A stretch of DNA of 64,000 nucleotides from Bryum argenteum (GCA_037043015.1 CM073327.1:12692727-12756726); one strand, 5' to 3'. Positions 22,173 to 33,446 are shown, numbered from the stretch's first letter. Program-made: numbers and translations. Notes: generated by a model not told the origin, from the sequence alone.

Positions 22173-22412
22173 GGTGAATAGATAGATAAAAAGATAGATA
22201 AAAAACTCCGGTCCTTTTTCAGGGCCGACGTGATTAGAGTGTCTGTTCGTCAAGCCAGTGTCCTAATGCCCACCGGACAAGAGGACTCTGGTACAAGTAT
22301 AGTGGTGAACACCACGTCTGCATGGGGAAGAGAACCCACAACCTTCTCATGGGAGCCCATGAGCCCTAACCACCAAGACAAGGTTTGTGGTGCCTTTATG
22401 GTACATCACCTC
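22173..22412 (-). mobile_element. SINE-like element, copy C
   Basis: On the minus strand it runs from about 22412 to 22173. An A-box-like TGGTTAGGGCTCATGG and, about 30 nt on, a B-box-like GGTTGTGGGTTCTCTTCC form the head. The body contains the family words (GTCCGGTGGGCATTAGGACA), and the end is AAAGGACCGGAGTTTTT followed by TATC repeats. It abuts copy B tail-to-body. Confidence 0.6.
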
Positions 22413-22943
22413 TATCTCCATGCAAAAGGCCACTTGTTGCTCTACGTAATTTTCTCCCTTTTCATTAAAATCAATGTTAAAAAAATCTAACTATATATGC
22501 CTTTCTGAAACACTATTCAAAAATTATCAACTATTCATGCAAAAATGCACCATACATCAAATGCCATGCACCTTGGAATTTGTCTTGCACACACTTTTTC
22601 CCCCAAAATAACAAACGGCCCACATTTCACTTTTGTACCGATTCTTGGGATCCTAATAACCTTGTAATTAAAAAAGTACTTTAGCATGCAAGGGTGAAAA
22701 ACTTGAAAAAAAAAACCTGCCGGTCAGCAGCAAGCACCTGGTGCCGACTATTCCGTTGAGCTGCTTCTGGGCACCCCAAGTCAACAATCCACTGACAATA
22801 CATTTTTATTTCGTACGGGCAGCAGTCTGACCATCCAGTCCCTGTACCCCCACTCCACATGACCGTTGTAATTCCGGCTCCACACTCACCCGTTCAAATT
22901 TACCCCGCCCTTTAAAATCCCAGTGACTCTATACCGACGTGGA

Positions 22944-23243
22944 CAGGACATCTCTCAAGCTGGGACTTGCCCCAGCGCCTGCCCCCCATATTCCCTGCCC
23001 AACCAAAAAACGGCAATTTTATTTTTTTTCATTTTAGGAGGCCTTCAACTACTTTTTTTTTGAAATTTGGAGTTTCGAAATGGGATCTGCGACCCCATTT
23101 CACTCCCGAAGAGCCCCGTTATATTGTCATGGGTGACATCAAGAATTAAAAAATAGGGGGCAAATTTACTCCCAAATTTTTATATGGCCGGGCAGGGTTT
23201 CGGGGGCAGGGACGCTGGTAAGTCCCAGCTTGGGGATGTCCTG
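22944..23243. mobile_element. 300-bp MITE with about 55-bp terminal inverted repeats
   Basis: The ends are inverted copies: CAGGACATC...AAGCTGGGACTT...AGCG...CCTGCCCCC from the left and the same words read from the right on the minus strand, down to GATGTCCTG at 23243. Mismatches and small indels are scattered through the arms. The middle is AT-rich and noncoding. CAGG termini hint at hAT, but no flanking 8-bp duplication is visible. Confidence 0.65.
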
Positions 23244-23619
23244 CCAAATCGCTTGATACCTACTCTATTATTCGAAAAGTTACCATCCTAGTAAAAAAGG
23301 TCACTGTCAGGCGCATGGATAAGAGCGCTAATAGTGATTAGCACTAATCGCGATTAGCATTTAATTACGAGTACGAAGTGTGTGGACAATCTCGCAATTA
23401 CGGCATTTATGTAGCACCCTCGGATCCTTTTCGCTTAGTACGATCTCTTGCATATATTTATGACTGGCCTGCGAAGAATCACTTCTTCTGCTGCACGCTT
23501 GTTGGATTGAAGATTGATATCGTGATGAGCTTTTCAGAGTTAATTGTTCCTGGTTGCTAGCTAGCAATCGGATGCTTGCTGTTGGACGGTTTCGTTATTG
23601 TATGATTTCTGAAAGGTGG

Positions 23620-23851
23620 TTGACGGAAGTTTTGATAGCTATTTGCTTGATTACAGTAATTGAGAGAGTTATTGAATTGTGGCATGGAAGTAGTTGAAGT
23701 TTTTGAAGCTAGTAACCTGCTTGGTGGTTGACGGAGTTTTGATTCTTATTGCTTGATTACAGTGATTGATGTTGAGACATGGAGAGTAGTTGATTAATTT
23801 AGAAAGGGAGTCACCTAGCTGCGACTTATGCTTCTCGAGGTTGTTGACGGA
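23620..23851 (+). promoter_or_regulatory. Three diverged repeats carrying TTGACGGA upstream of the receptor kinase
   Basis: GTTGACGGA occurs at 23619-23627, 23727-23735 and 23843-23851, spaced about 110 bp apart. Each is followed by a related block (TTTGAT-GCTATTTGCTTGATTACAGT-like; the third copy is most decayed). TTGAC is the W-box core of WRKY factors and TGACG the core of TGA-type bZIP sites, so both readings are possible. The array is about 1.3 kb upstream of the kinase ATG. A regulatory role is inference. Confidence 0.3.
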
Positions 23852-25099
23852 ATTTTTACAGCTACTTCATCGGTGATCGTGTGCGTTCTTGATTGCGCGG
23901 GAGAAGTAGATCGCTGAGTTTTGCTTGTGGCTCAGTTAAGAGTGCTACGTGCACGGAACGAGAGCTTGCACTCAGCTACTTCAACGGGCTGTGTATGACG
24001 TCGGAAGGTTGTGTGCGTTGTCGATTGCGCGCGACGGAACAGTGTTTTTAACGAGAAGATTTAACGAGAAGGTTCGGAGCTGAGTTAGGGGAGTTTGAAA
24101 TCAGAGCTTGTACGTACGCTGCATTGCGTCCAAGGGGAAAAGATCTCCGCTGCAATCTCGTCTAGATTCCAGGAGTTCTGTAGCTTGTCTGAAGGATTTT
24201 AGAGTGCGTGCAGGCTGCTGTGGTTTGGGAAAGACAAGTGTGTATGCAATAGGAATTCTGAGATCGAACACATCGAGACCTCAATGGTAATGTCGTGCGA
24301 AAGGAATCGGTGGTGTGCGTGAAACTGCAAAAGAGTACCGAGACCGTGATCTGGTAGTCGCTTACAGTATTGATCGGCAGGACTGTTCTGTGTCAGACTT
24401 TAGCTCTGCGAGAGGACTGTGCTGGTATGAAAGCGTGTGCGACCTGTTTTCTCATGCTGTGAATTAGTCGACTGTTTTTTGACTACTGTAAGTTGGAGCT
24501 CCGAAATGGGACGAAAACGGTCGATTTGAAGGGGGATTTCGCTTAGAAATTTGTGGATTCGTGTCAGCAAACATCTCCAGCAGTATTGTACTTGAGTTCG
24601 ATAGAACATCGAGTATAATAGTGCTTGGTCGTGTATTGAGATCGTACATTCTGAGAGTCACCGCCCAGGACAAAGTAGAAGCTTATTACTTAATCCTGCT
24701 TGCTCTTCTCCCTTGGAACTGAGGGAAGACGGCTATCTAACCGAACGAAGCTGGCCTGCAGGTGCCGTCTTGTTGCCTGTTCGATTTTTGAGGCAGCAGG
24801 TCTGGCCCTCTATCCTGCGGAAATCTTATTGCTAAGGTTAACCAGTTAGCAATCGCCACGTAAGAGATTCGAGCGCAAGATTCGAAGTAGGAGTGCAACC
24901 TTCCATTCCACGACTTGTGGTTGTTTCGGTGGATGCAAGGAAGCAACCTGACTTTTGTATTTTGTCGTACTAAGGGTTACTGTAAGGAATACAGACTGTA
25001 TGTGATCATGCGATGCTAGACAGAAGAAAGCAGGTGGTCCAGTCCAGGAAGTTTGCAGGGGAGACGGCTTACCACAACACACACAGCAGATGCTTCCTT
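23852..25099. other. Upstream region and probable leader of the receptor kinase
   Basis: No reading frame here splices in frame to the signal-peptide exon. GC content is higher than in the neighbouring transposon-rich DNA, as expected of promoter and 5' UTR sequence. The transcription start cannot be placed. Confidence 0.35.
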
Positions 25100-28000
25100 A
25101 TGAGGAACTTGATCTCAAGCTGCATCCGATTGTTGCTAACGACCTTGTTCCTGCTCGTTCCTAGCTATGGATTGTCACCAGATGGTAAAGTCTCTTAGCG
25201 TTGAAGATCAATACTGGATTCAATCATCTTCTTCAGGACATAATTACCTCTTCTAGGATACAATGCCTCAGAACGGCCAAGAAAATAAAGAAAATCTTGC
25301 AGCTCTATGCCGATGACGTACAATAACGACTTTTTTCTTATCTAAGTGGGAGATGTGTGCATTATCTGCTACGGCTGGTTTGAAGTAACAAACATTCTAG
25401 CAAGCTTACGCAGTTCGTACGAACCGATTGAAATCAGCTCAATCGAGAGCACTGAAATTTATCGGTCTAACAGCTTGTATTGGTGGCTTAACATTCTATG
25501 TCTCAGGGGAAGCATTGTTGGCCTTCAAGCGAGGTCTGTATAATGCAGACAAGATACTGTGGAGTTGGAACGAATCCCATCCCAACCCATGTTTGTGGTG
25601 GGGCGTCTCATGTCTCCCTCAAACTGATCGGGTTCACATACTGTAAGATGATAACAACCTCCATTTCTTAGAGATTCTCCTGACTAGGTGGACATCCAGT
25701 ATGGTCAATGACTTCAGAAATTTGCCCTTCGTCAAGAATGTAAAGTAATCGAGATGTTCAACTTTTCACCAACATATGGTGGGATTGCTATCTGCTCGTC
25801 AAAGCTTCAGGAAGATGAGTTTCAGTCCTTGCTCATCATCTTATTTCGTGCAGGAACATTCCCCGTCGGAACTTGCGAGGATTCATATCGCCGGAAATTG
25901 GGAAGCTCGATCAGCTCCAAAGACTGTAAGTACATCATCAAGATATATTCCCCCTTCGATCATGCCTTCTTGAACTTATCCTCAGCTTCTACCTATAAAC
26001 CATGAGTTGGACTTCTCTTCGATTCATACATGTTATTGAATTTCGCTTTGACTTCCCATTTTTGCAGTGGCCTTCATTACAATAAATTATATGGCCCCAT
26101 TCCATGGGAGATCAGCAAATGCACCAATCTGAAAGCACTGTAAGTTTTGCTCATCTTATTCTAGCATGTGAAGTTTCCGCATCCTAGGGTAGGGTACATA
26201 ATGACCTCAAATTTCATTGCGATGCATCTTGACTTTGGCATCGGAGGCGGCAAGCACAGCAATTTTACAATCTCGTGCAAGCTCATTCTCAGTTTATTTC
26301 AGGCGTCCGTGACAATAGATCACTTCTTCTCTTCGCACCTTCAGCATGAAAAGCAATATAATTTCAGCTAAGATTCCTGTCTATGATTCATGCAGGTACT
26401 TGCGAGGAAACTATCTGACAGGAAGGATTCCTGCGGAGCTCGGCAATCTGACAAACCTCAGAATACTGTGAGTGTTTCATTATCCGAACGTTGTCCATCA
26501 CAGAAGCATCAAACCATTTGACATCGGTGTGAAATTACAAGCCTCTGGTGGGTGTCATGGTTTTACTGACTCCATAAGTACCGGGAATTAGATCCTTCAG
26601 AACTTGTGCCAGTTTGATGCCACAGACGATCCTGCTCTCTAAAGAACTGCTCGCCCAATCCTAATCGCCCTGCTTTTTCGTCTTTTATGATTTTGAAGGG
26701 ATGTTTCCACCAATGGGTTGACCGGAAGTATCCCCCAGTCTATCGGGCACTTGGCGCAGCTTGTCTTCTTGTAAGAGCCGAAACTTTCTTATTGTTTGAA
26801 GAAGCCTCACCGCAGTTGCCGATTTTTCGCATGTTTCAGTCTTCCAAATTGTAATATACCAGAAGTAGTCTTCTGAAAAGAGCCTTGAAGATGCTATGCT
26901 TATCAGCATATTAATGCCCCTCATATCCAGCGGCTAAGATCCTACTTGTCGCATTTTCGCGACATTGCATGTTCGATGTGCTGTAACCCTGACAATATTC
27001 TGGTTAATGTTGGAGCAGAAATGTCTCGGCCAACTTTTTGGTGGGGAAGATACCCACTGTCGGAGTCTTGGAGAATTTCGGCAGCCTCTCGTAAGCTCAG
27101 GAAACCCTGCTTAATATTCCCAGCCAATACTTCAAATTTCAACTCAAATTGCAACTAAAACATCTTGCCAGGTTTCAACACCTAACAGAACAGTATTGTT
27201 GACCGTACAGATTTTCTTCGAATCCAGGACTATGTGGGTCCCAAGTCAATGTCGAGTGCCGAAGTATTCCTCCTAGTCCACCTTCAAATGCCACACCAGT
27301 CGAACCTCCTTACATCTCTCCAGCTGTAGCTCCGGCTCCAGAAGTTGTACCACTGCCTGTAGCAGGTCTACTTTCTAACTCTCGCTGGCATTAGTTTGCA
27401 ACAATGGAGATCAAGAAATCTTGACAGGAAACTGACAGAAAGATGTGGCGAGATGTAGGAACGACGAATCGATCGACTGGCGGACACTACACGAGCAGTC
27501 TTTTGATAAGTGCAATGGGCACCGTTGGCATCGCTCTCCTCGTAGCTATAGTATGCTTCTTGGGATTCTTCATATACAAGAAGCGTTGCACTAATCTGCA
27601 CCAAGTGGTCCAAGCCAATAACACTGATGGTCTCTTTCTACTTCCACCCTTGTGAATGTCGTTGTTGCCTTACCGTATTTGTGGTCTACCGTGTACAGGT
27701 CTCTTTTACATGCTGCACTATGTTTACTGATGTCCATTTTCTGTTACTGCAGATCCTAAATTGGTGATGTTTCATAGTGACTTGCCTTACACGAAAGACG
27801 CAGTGATCAAAAGAATAGAAAGCTTGGGTGATGCGGATATTATCGGAACAGGTGGTTTTGGGACTGTGTACCGCTTAGTCATGGGCGATGGTTGCACGTT
27901 TGCTGTCAAGAGTATTGGGAAACAGGGGGTGACCTCCGCACGACTATTCGAGCAAGAACTAGGGATCCTCGGAAGTTTTAAGCACCGAAATTTGGTGAAT

Positions 28001-29202
28001 TTGCGTGGCTACTGCAACGCGCCTTCAGCCAATCTCTTGATCTATGACTACTTAACTAACGGAAACCTTGACGACAATTTACACGGTATCGACGACCTCT
28101 TTCACATTATTTACCTCGTGCTACTCACGATATTTGATTCCCCATAAGTTCGTGACGATCAAATTCACAAACGCGATATAAGTCTGTCGTCAAATGGAAC
28201 CATTTAATGTCCAGATCATTGTTGCGCATCGTGATTTAATTTGATCTTGGCATACTTGCAGAGAGATCGCCGACGCAGGAGCCACTAAGCTGGAACACAC
28301 GAATCAAAATTGCGATCGGCTCAGCCCGAGGAATTGCTTATTTACACCACGATTGCGTCCCTCGAATCATTCACCGCGACATCAAGTCCAGCAACGTTCT
28401 TTTGGATGAGAACTTGGAGCCACATGTGTCCGATTTTGGCTTGGCGAAGTTACTGGAGGATAATTCCTCTCATGTCACAACAATTGTTGCCGGCACGTTC
28501 GGCTATCTGGCACCCGGTACGTCCTTCCCCATTCACTTCCCCTAAGCTTGCCACACATGAAGGATCACTAGATTGTCAAATGCGCAATGTCTATTGCAGA
28601 AGGCAAAACAATCCAATGCTAAGCGTGTGGGGTCATTTTGTGCAGAGTACATGCAAAGTGGGCGAGCTACAGAGAAGGGAGACGTCTACAGCTATGGTGT
28701 CATGTTATTGGAGTTGATCAGTGGCAAGCGACCCACCGACGCTTCGCTCATCGAGAAAGGATTGCACTTAGTCAGTTGGGTAAGCAAACGCGTCTCCTTA
28801 AATAATTGCATCAAGGCTTTTAAACCTTCTGGAATATTCAAACATCGTTCTCAGTACGAAAATTGTAACTAAACTTTCGACTGAATCACCAATTCGTGAT
28901 CGTCTTTGTTTTCTAAGCGGGGCAAGGTTGTGGATATGGATTCTTGGCAGGCGACGGCGTGCATCAGGAACAATCAGATAGAGGAGCTAGTGGAGCCGAG
29001 TTGCTTACAAGAAGTTCCAATAGAGCGCATTGAATCCACGCTGCGGATTGCCTTGCAGTGTATATCTCCGTTACCGGAAGAGCGGCCCACCATGGACAGG
29101 GTCGTGCAGTTGCTAGAAGCTGACTCGCTCTCCAGTTGTCCGAGTGATCTCAGCATCTTCTACAGCTCCCCGATCTCTGATGGAGGTGGTCGTGATCGGT
29201 AA
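25100..29202 (+). CDS. FEI-like leucine-rich repeat receptor kinase
   Basis: By family this is an LRR-XIII (FEI1/FEI2) plasma-membrane kinase; in Arabidopsis these act in cell-wall and ACC-linked signalling. Exons: 25100-25184, 25507-25642, 25854-25925, 26068-26139, 26396-26467, 26699-26770, 27019-27090, 27211-27358, 27428-27629, 27753-28085, 28262-28516, 28646-28779 and 28951-29202, totalling 1905 nt (634 aa; FEI proteins are about 590). Residues 1-26 are a signal peptide; [11 protein letters not shown] begins the LRR N-terminal cap. Five 72-nt exons in one phase each encode one LRR. A Pro-rich stretch precedes the membrane span (about 268-292), then KKR. The kinase shows GTGGFG (342-347), Lys363 in [13 protein letters not shown] (459-466), DFGLAK (from 479) and [18 protein letters not shown], so it looks catalytically competent. 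The 27358 donor (CCT|GTAGCA) is the weakest junction: the stronger-looking GCAG|GTCTAC nearby breaks the frame. Confidence 0.93.
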
Positions 29203-29504
29203 GGGAGTACGTACAGTAAACCCCTGCTTTAATTCTTCGGCAGCACATTCATTGTACATCATTCATCACACATTCTTATTACAGTAGCTGCAGGTGCGAG
29301 TGTTTTTTAGCATTACGCAAATTTATTATGAGGCTGTACCATTTCAGCATTGTAGCAAAATTTTAATTCAAATTACTAACGTGCGTAACGTCCATGAAGT
29401 TGATTGTGCACATGGTCTTTTTGACAAATTGTATTGGGTTGGATCAACCTCAATCATGTTAAAGTGGCGTTTTCGGGTAAATAGTGCGTTCTGGGACGCT
29501 TTAA

Positions 29505-29738
29505 CCCTTAAACGTCAGACCCAGCCCGAGGGGTTGGTTTTTTTTTTGAGAGAATCTTGCTCATAACTTACACTCCATTATACCAAATGGAATTTTTAGA
29601 ATTCCAAAATGAGCACCTTAAAGAGATCTATACTTTCTTAGAATAAAGCTCAAGCAAATTTAAAAAAGAATAATGCTAAAAATGGAGTTTAAAATAGGTT
29701 TTGGGTGTGGTATCAGGAAAGCATATGACGTTTAAGGG
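29505..29738. mobile_element. TTAA-flanked MITE, copy 5 (internally deleted)
   Basis: A 234-bp element with perfect terminal inverted repeats (CCCTTAAACGTCA at the left, its complement at the right) and TTAA on both sides (29501-29504, 29739-29742). The subterminal CAGCCCGAGGGG motif and following GAGAATC match the 361-bp copies at 7.3-9.05 kb, but the interior differs and is shorter. It lies about 300 bp after the receptor-kinase stop codon. Confidence 0.8.
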
Positions 29739-29743
29739 TTAAA

Positions 29744-30178
29744 TGAAAAAAATCATAGTGGTTTTTGTCGATGTTTGACATGTAAGGGCAAATATTTTTG
29801 AACCGCGGTTCATGACTCGCCCGTTCACAAATATTAGCCTTTCGAGGAAATATTTCTGAAACACCAAATATCATGTCTATTTTTGTGTGGAAATTCGTAT
29901 CATAAAAGGTGGTGTGGATCGATAGGAATTTTGTGAAGGCCGCTCCTGTTATTTAGGGTTTATAATCATGTGGTATGTTTTACCATTACAATTCAATCAT
30001 GTGAAACCATACTTAGTTGTTTCATGTAAGTATGATGTTGAGATGATTCCAAAAACTTTCTATTTGGAGTATTTGTATTAGGATCATAGCGGTATTGGAT
30101 TTTTGATGATGTTCTTATATTGAAAATCCAACTGCTAGATTTCAACTTTATTTGTTGGATTGGATCCCAATATGAATA
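29744..30178. other. Intergenic DNA, nothing identified
   Basis: AT-rich sequence between two small transposons, with no supported coding frame or repeat. Confidence 0.4.
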
Positions 30179-30347
30179 CATCATTTCAGGGTTGTCTTAT
30201 TAGACAAAATTCCTATTCATTTGTCAGACACAATTTAGATGAGGTGTACATCTAAAACATCTGCAATGGATCAAATGTACATCTCATCTAAATTTTGTCT
30301 GACAAATGAATAGGAATTTTGTCTAATAAGACAACACTGCATCATTT
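30179..30347. mobile_element. hAT-type foldback MITE with 8-bp target duplication
   Basis: The element at 30187-30339 (153 bp) is almost entirely one inverted repeat: arms of about 65 bp (CAGGGTTGTCTTATTAGACA... against its complement ending GACAACACTG) around a loop of about 25 nt. CATCATTT flanks it directly on both sides (30179-30186, 30340-30347). CAG-type ends and a perfect 8-bp duplication are hAT features. A transcript would fold into a long hairpin. Confidence 0.85.
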
Positions 30348-30740
30348 GTGGTAGAAATACCATAGCTCTCAATTCAAAATTTGCTCTTAGCATTGCAATG
30401 CCATTATTTGAGGCAAGAGATATTTTTGAAGCTTTTGCAATGAGAACTTATTTACATGGGAGAGATTGTTTGCTTAATGACCAATTGTCAATCCTACATA
30501 GTTTGCAATCTATAAAGTCTAGGGCATTCAAGTAAGAGCAGTTTAGTTGAAGAAGGGATTGTAGGAGCCTAATTATGGACTTTACTTCTCAAGTTTTAGG
30601 TTTTATTGTTAACTAGATGTGATGAGATTAGGACCATGCTATACATGACCTACTATAAGTAGATTACAAATTCATATGGATGACTTGTAGAGGTTTCAAA
30701 AGACCTCATATGCGCATTTGATCATTCGGAGGATTGGATA

Positions 30741-30857
30741 TATGACCTCACTAATATGACCTTACTAATATGACCTTACTAATATGACCTTACTAATATG
30801 ACCTTACTAATATGACCTTACCTTACTAATATGACCTTACTAATATGACCTTACTAA
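30741..30857. repeat. 14-bp minisatellite
   Basis: About eight tandem copies of TATGACCTTACTAA. The first has CTC in place of CTT, and one in the middle carries a short partial duplication (ACCTTACCTTACT). It is noncoding. Confidence 0.9.
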
Positions 30858-31189
30858 GTGTACAAACTTTAGATACTGTTACGAACGTGATCAGCAGGTT
30901 TCCCACTTTTCGTTTCGTCTTAAAGGGAAAGTGAAAAGAATCCACAATCTTCTTCCAACAAACAAACTGATAATATCAGAAGCAATGCTAAATGAAATCA
31001 ATCGGCACAACTTTATTGTACTGGTCGTTTGTTACAAATCACACACAGATTATTCACCACATCTGCCTCCTGATTACAAAAGCCGGAGACAGTGCCCACA
31101 CGTCCAATCTAGGTGCACTGTCTACCGCAAAGCACAATCCAGAATGTATTCACATGTTACTACATTCATGATGCACTTCAAACATCCAT

Positions 31190-32488
31190 TTACTGGTGGC
31201 ACTGGCAGTCAGCGCAGTTGCAGTTCGGGCCGCACTTGCAGTCTCCCTCCATGTTGTAGCTGCAGGAGAAACTTACAACATTAAAATCCAAAATGAAGGA
31301 ATAAACGAATCACTCATCCTGTCCAATTATTTGCTTAGAGAACATGATTGGTTATATGCTTACTTGCGGAAAGTTGGCTCAACCATGGTCCTGCTGCACC
31401 TGTTAACGACATATCCACGAAAGTTCATCAGGTCATGCAGTGGTGAAGGAAGGCACACGCAGGACAATAATTGCAAGCAAAAGGAGGGTATTTGACCTGA
31501 AAAAGTAAGACAATAAGACTCGACGTAACTTCATGTGCACGGGACTAGGAGAACGATAAAAGAAAAACTCTTGCTGCCGGCATCATGCTCTCATCGTCGA
31601 AGATCTCATCACAAACGTCATACGTACCGCGATGTCGGTTAATTTTTTACTGTTCACCACGAAAAAGCATACTAGTCGGTGAACAGTAAAAATTAACTAC
31701 AGAGGAACACGCCACGTGTGAGATCCATCGCCAATGAAAGTGCCCGAAACTACACTCTAATACGCCTCCAAGCAAGAAAACAAGCAACCGAAACGCCAAA
31801 TCCCTCTACTACGCGAGATTTCGAGATGATCGAAAGAAACCCTCACGAGTTCATGAGCACAAAGTCCAGTCACACACAAAAAATACAACACGTCCTCTAA
31901 CAACAGAGCACCAGATCATCCATACTCAAGACGCCAATTTCTATCTGAAGCACACGAAATTTCGGTACGATCGTAATAAAAGTTCAAAAACCACAGCCAC
32001 ACAAGAACTAAAAAGATTCCTCCAACAACACGCACCAGATGATCAATCCTCATATTACCCTAACGAAGTTCCACGCCACATTCACGCTCGCTACAGACAA
32101 CGCTACATATTCGAAATTTCATCAAGAAACCAACAACTTAAACTTCGCATGGAAAATACAAGCCGATTTCACAATTCCAAAGGATTCTTACGCCAGTAAC
32201 ACTAAATAATCCTACACCACTACACTTCGGTGCAGGTCCACACGTGATTAGCAACTCATGAAGAAATCAAGAAAATTAACGTCACCGACTCTCACGATTC
32301 CCGAACAACAGGAAGCAACGTTCAAAGTTCAAAACCACTACTCTTCGGCGCAGGCCCGCACACACAATTGACAAGATGCAGACAGCCAAACAGAACATGA
32401 GCAAATTAAGCAGGAGGACTTACGAGCAGCCGTCGCCGCAGGTGCACGAGGAACCGCAACCGCAGTTGGAGTTGCCGCAGCCCGACAT
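31190..32488 (-). CDS. Metallothionein, 56 aa, three exons
   Basis: A small cysteine-rich protein that binds Zn and Cu in the cytosol, buffering metals and scavenging radicals. Exons: 32488-32424 (21 codons plus 2 nt), 31399-31364 (36 nt) and 31259-31190. Splice sites are GTAAGT/ACAG and GTAAGC/GCAG, and phases agree across both junctions. The N-terminal domain MSGCGNSNCGCGSSCTCGDG has its cysteines in CxC and CxxxC spacing. The tiny middle exon gives a Cys-poor linker (CSRTMVEPTFR). The C-terminal domain reads NYNMEGDCKCGPNCNCADCQ and ends CHQ. There are 13 cysteines. The two-domain layout is that of plant metallothioneins; the terminal CHQ and exact spacing do not match a seed-plant type I can name. 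The first intron is long (1024 nt) and contains a hairpin. Confidence 0.9.
31638..31697. repeat. Hairpin in metallothionein intron 1
   Basis: GGTTAATTTTTTACTGTTCA at the left is matched by its near-exact complement at the right (GGTGAACAGTAAAAATTAAC), giving arms of about 20 bp around a loop of about 19 nt. It may be a small foldback element or a structured intronic RNA segment. Confidence 0.7.
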
Positions 32489-32834
32489 GATGATGATGAT
32501 GATAAAAAAGAGGACCGAAAAAGATGACACTGGAGCGAAATTGAGCAATAGAAGGTGCAAACAGAATGCGATGGGCAATTGGTGTGCACGCCTTCGGTCC
32601 CTCTTGTACCCTCCGAAGCTCGGGCTTCCCGCGGGGACGATGCCTGGATGCCGTCCGATTGATTCCTTCGATCGGATGGTGCATATTCGTGCCGTGGCGC
32701 TTCAGTAGTATCGAGGAAGGTTCTCGACACCCCAGCGTAAAGAGAGGAGTTGTTTTCATGTAGAAACGGCTGTAGCAGAATATTAGCATCTTTAGTATTG
32801 GTAGAATATTCTTTTTTTGGGGGAGGGCAGATTC
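32489..32834 (-). promoter_or_regulatory. Probable metallothionein promoter and 5' UTR
   Basis: The 200 bases upstream of the start codon are GC-richer than their surroundings and, apart from an ATG-rich (CAT/ATG)n tract just before the start, carry no coding frame of interest. I could not identify a metal-response element or a convincing TATA box, so the assignment rests on position. Confidence 0.35.
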
Positions 32835-33225
32835 AGACATGAATTACATGCTAAGGCATCAAAATCCGTATGATAAGGATGTTTAGGTACATAAATATGG
32901 TACTTTTTGGTATGGATCAAATTTAATGTAGATTTTCAAGTACAATGGTTATGATATCAGTTGTACACTTTAAGATCTTGAACATAACGTCAGCTCTGAT
33001 TTGTGGCTTGACATTTAAGAACCTTGTTTAGACATGAATTACGTGTTTAGGCATCAAAATCCATATGATAAGGATGTTTAGGTACATAAATATGGTACTT
33101 TTTGGTATGAGTCAAATATGATGTAAATTTTCTAGTACAATTGGTGATGATATCAGGTGTACACTTAGGGATCTTGAACATAATGTCAGCTATGACTTAT
33201 GGCTTGATATTTAAAAATCTTGTAC
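32835..33225. repeat. Tandem duplication, two units of about 195 bp
   Basis: Unit 1 begins AGACATGAATTACATG at 32835 and unit 2 begins AGACATGAATTACGTG near 33030. Both contain AAGGATGTTTAGGTACATAA, GGTACTTTTTGGTATG and ATCTTGAACATAA in the same order, with scattered substitutions. Noncoding. Confidence 0.75.
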
Positions 33226-33446
33226 GCATTGTGTAATCAATTCAATTTCTAAGGCGTGATTTTTCCATGTGTATATATGAAGTAAGTACTGATTTCTTCA
33301 GTCTCTAAAGAACATCAATTAACATCAACTACTACACACTCTACCATACTTGATGTTATGGAATGGTAGATCATCAATCAAGAGTGTTACCAATGAAGGG
33401 CTCATTCAACATTTACAAACCTAAAATCATTATAATCAATGTTGAA

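Noticed and set aside
22965-23149. Short open frame inside the 300-bp inverted-repeat element
   Set aside because: It reads through the inverted arm and AT-rich centre of a noncoding element and has no domain.
30741-30857. Possible CRISPR-like array
   Set aside because: The units are tandem with no unique spacers, and this is plant nuclear DNA; it is a minisatellite.
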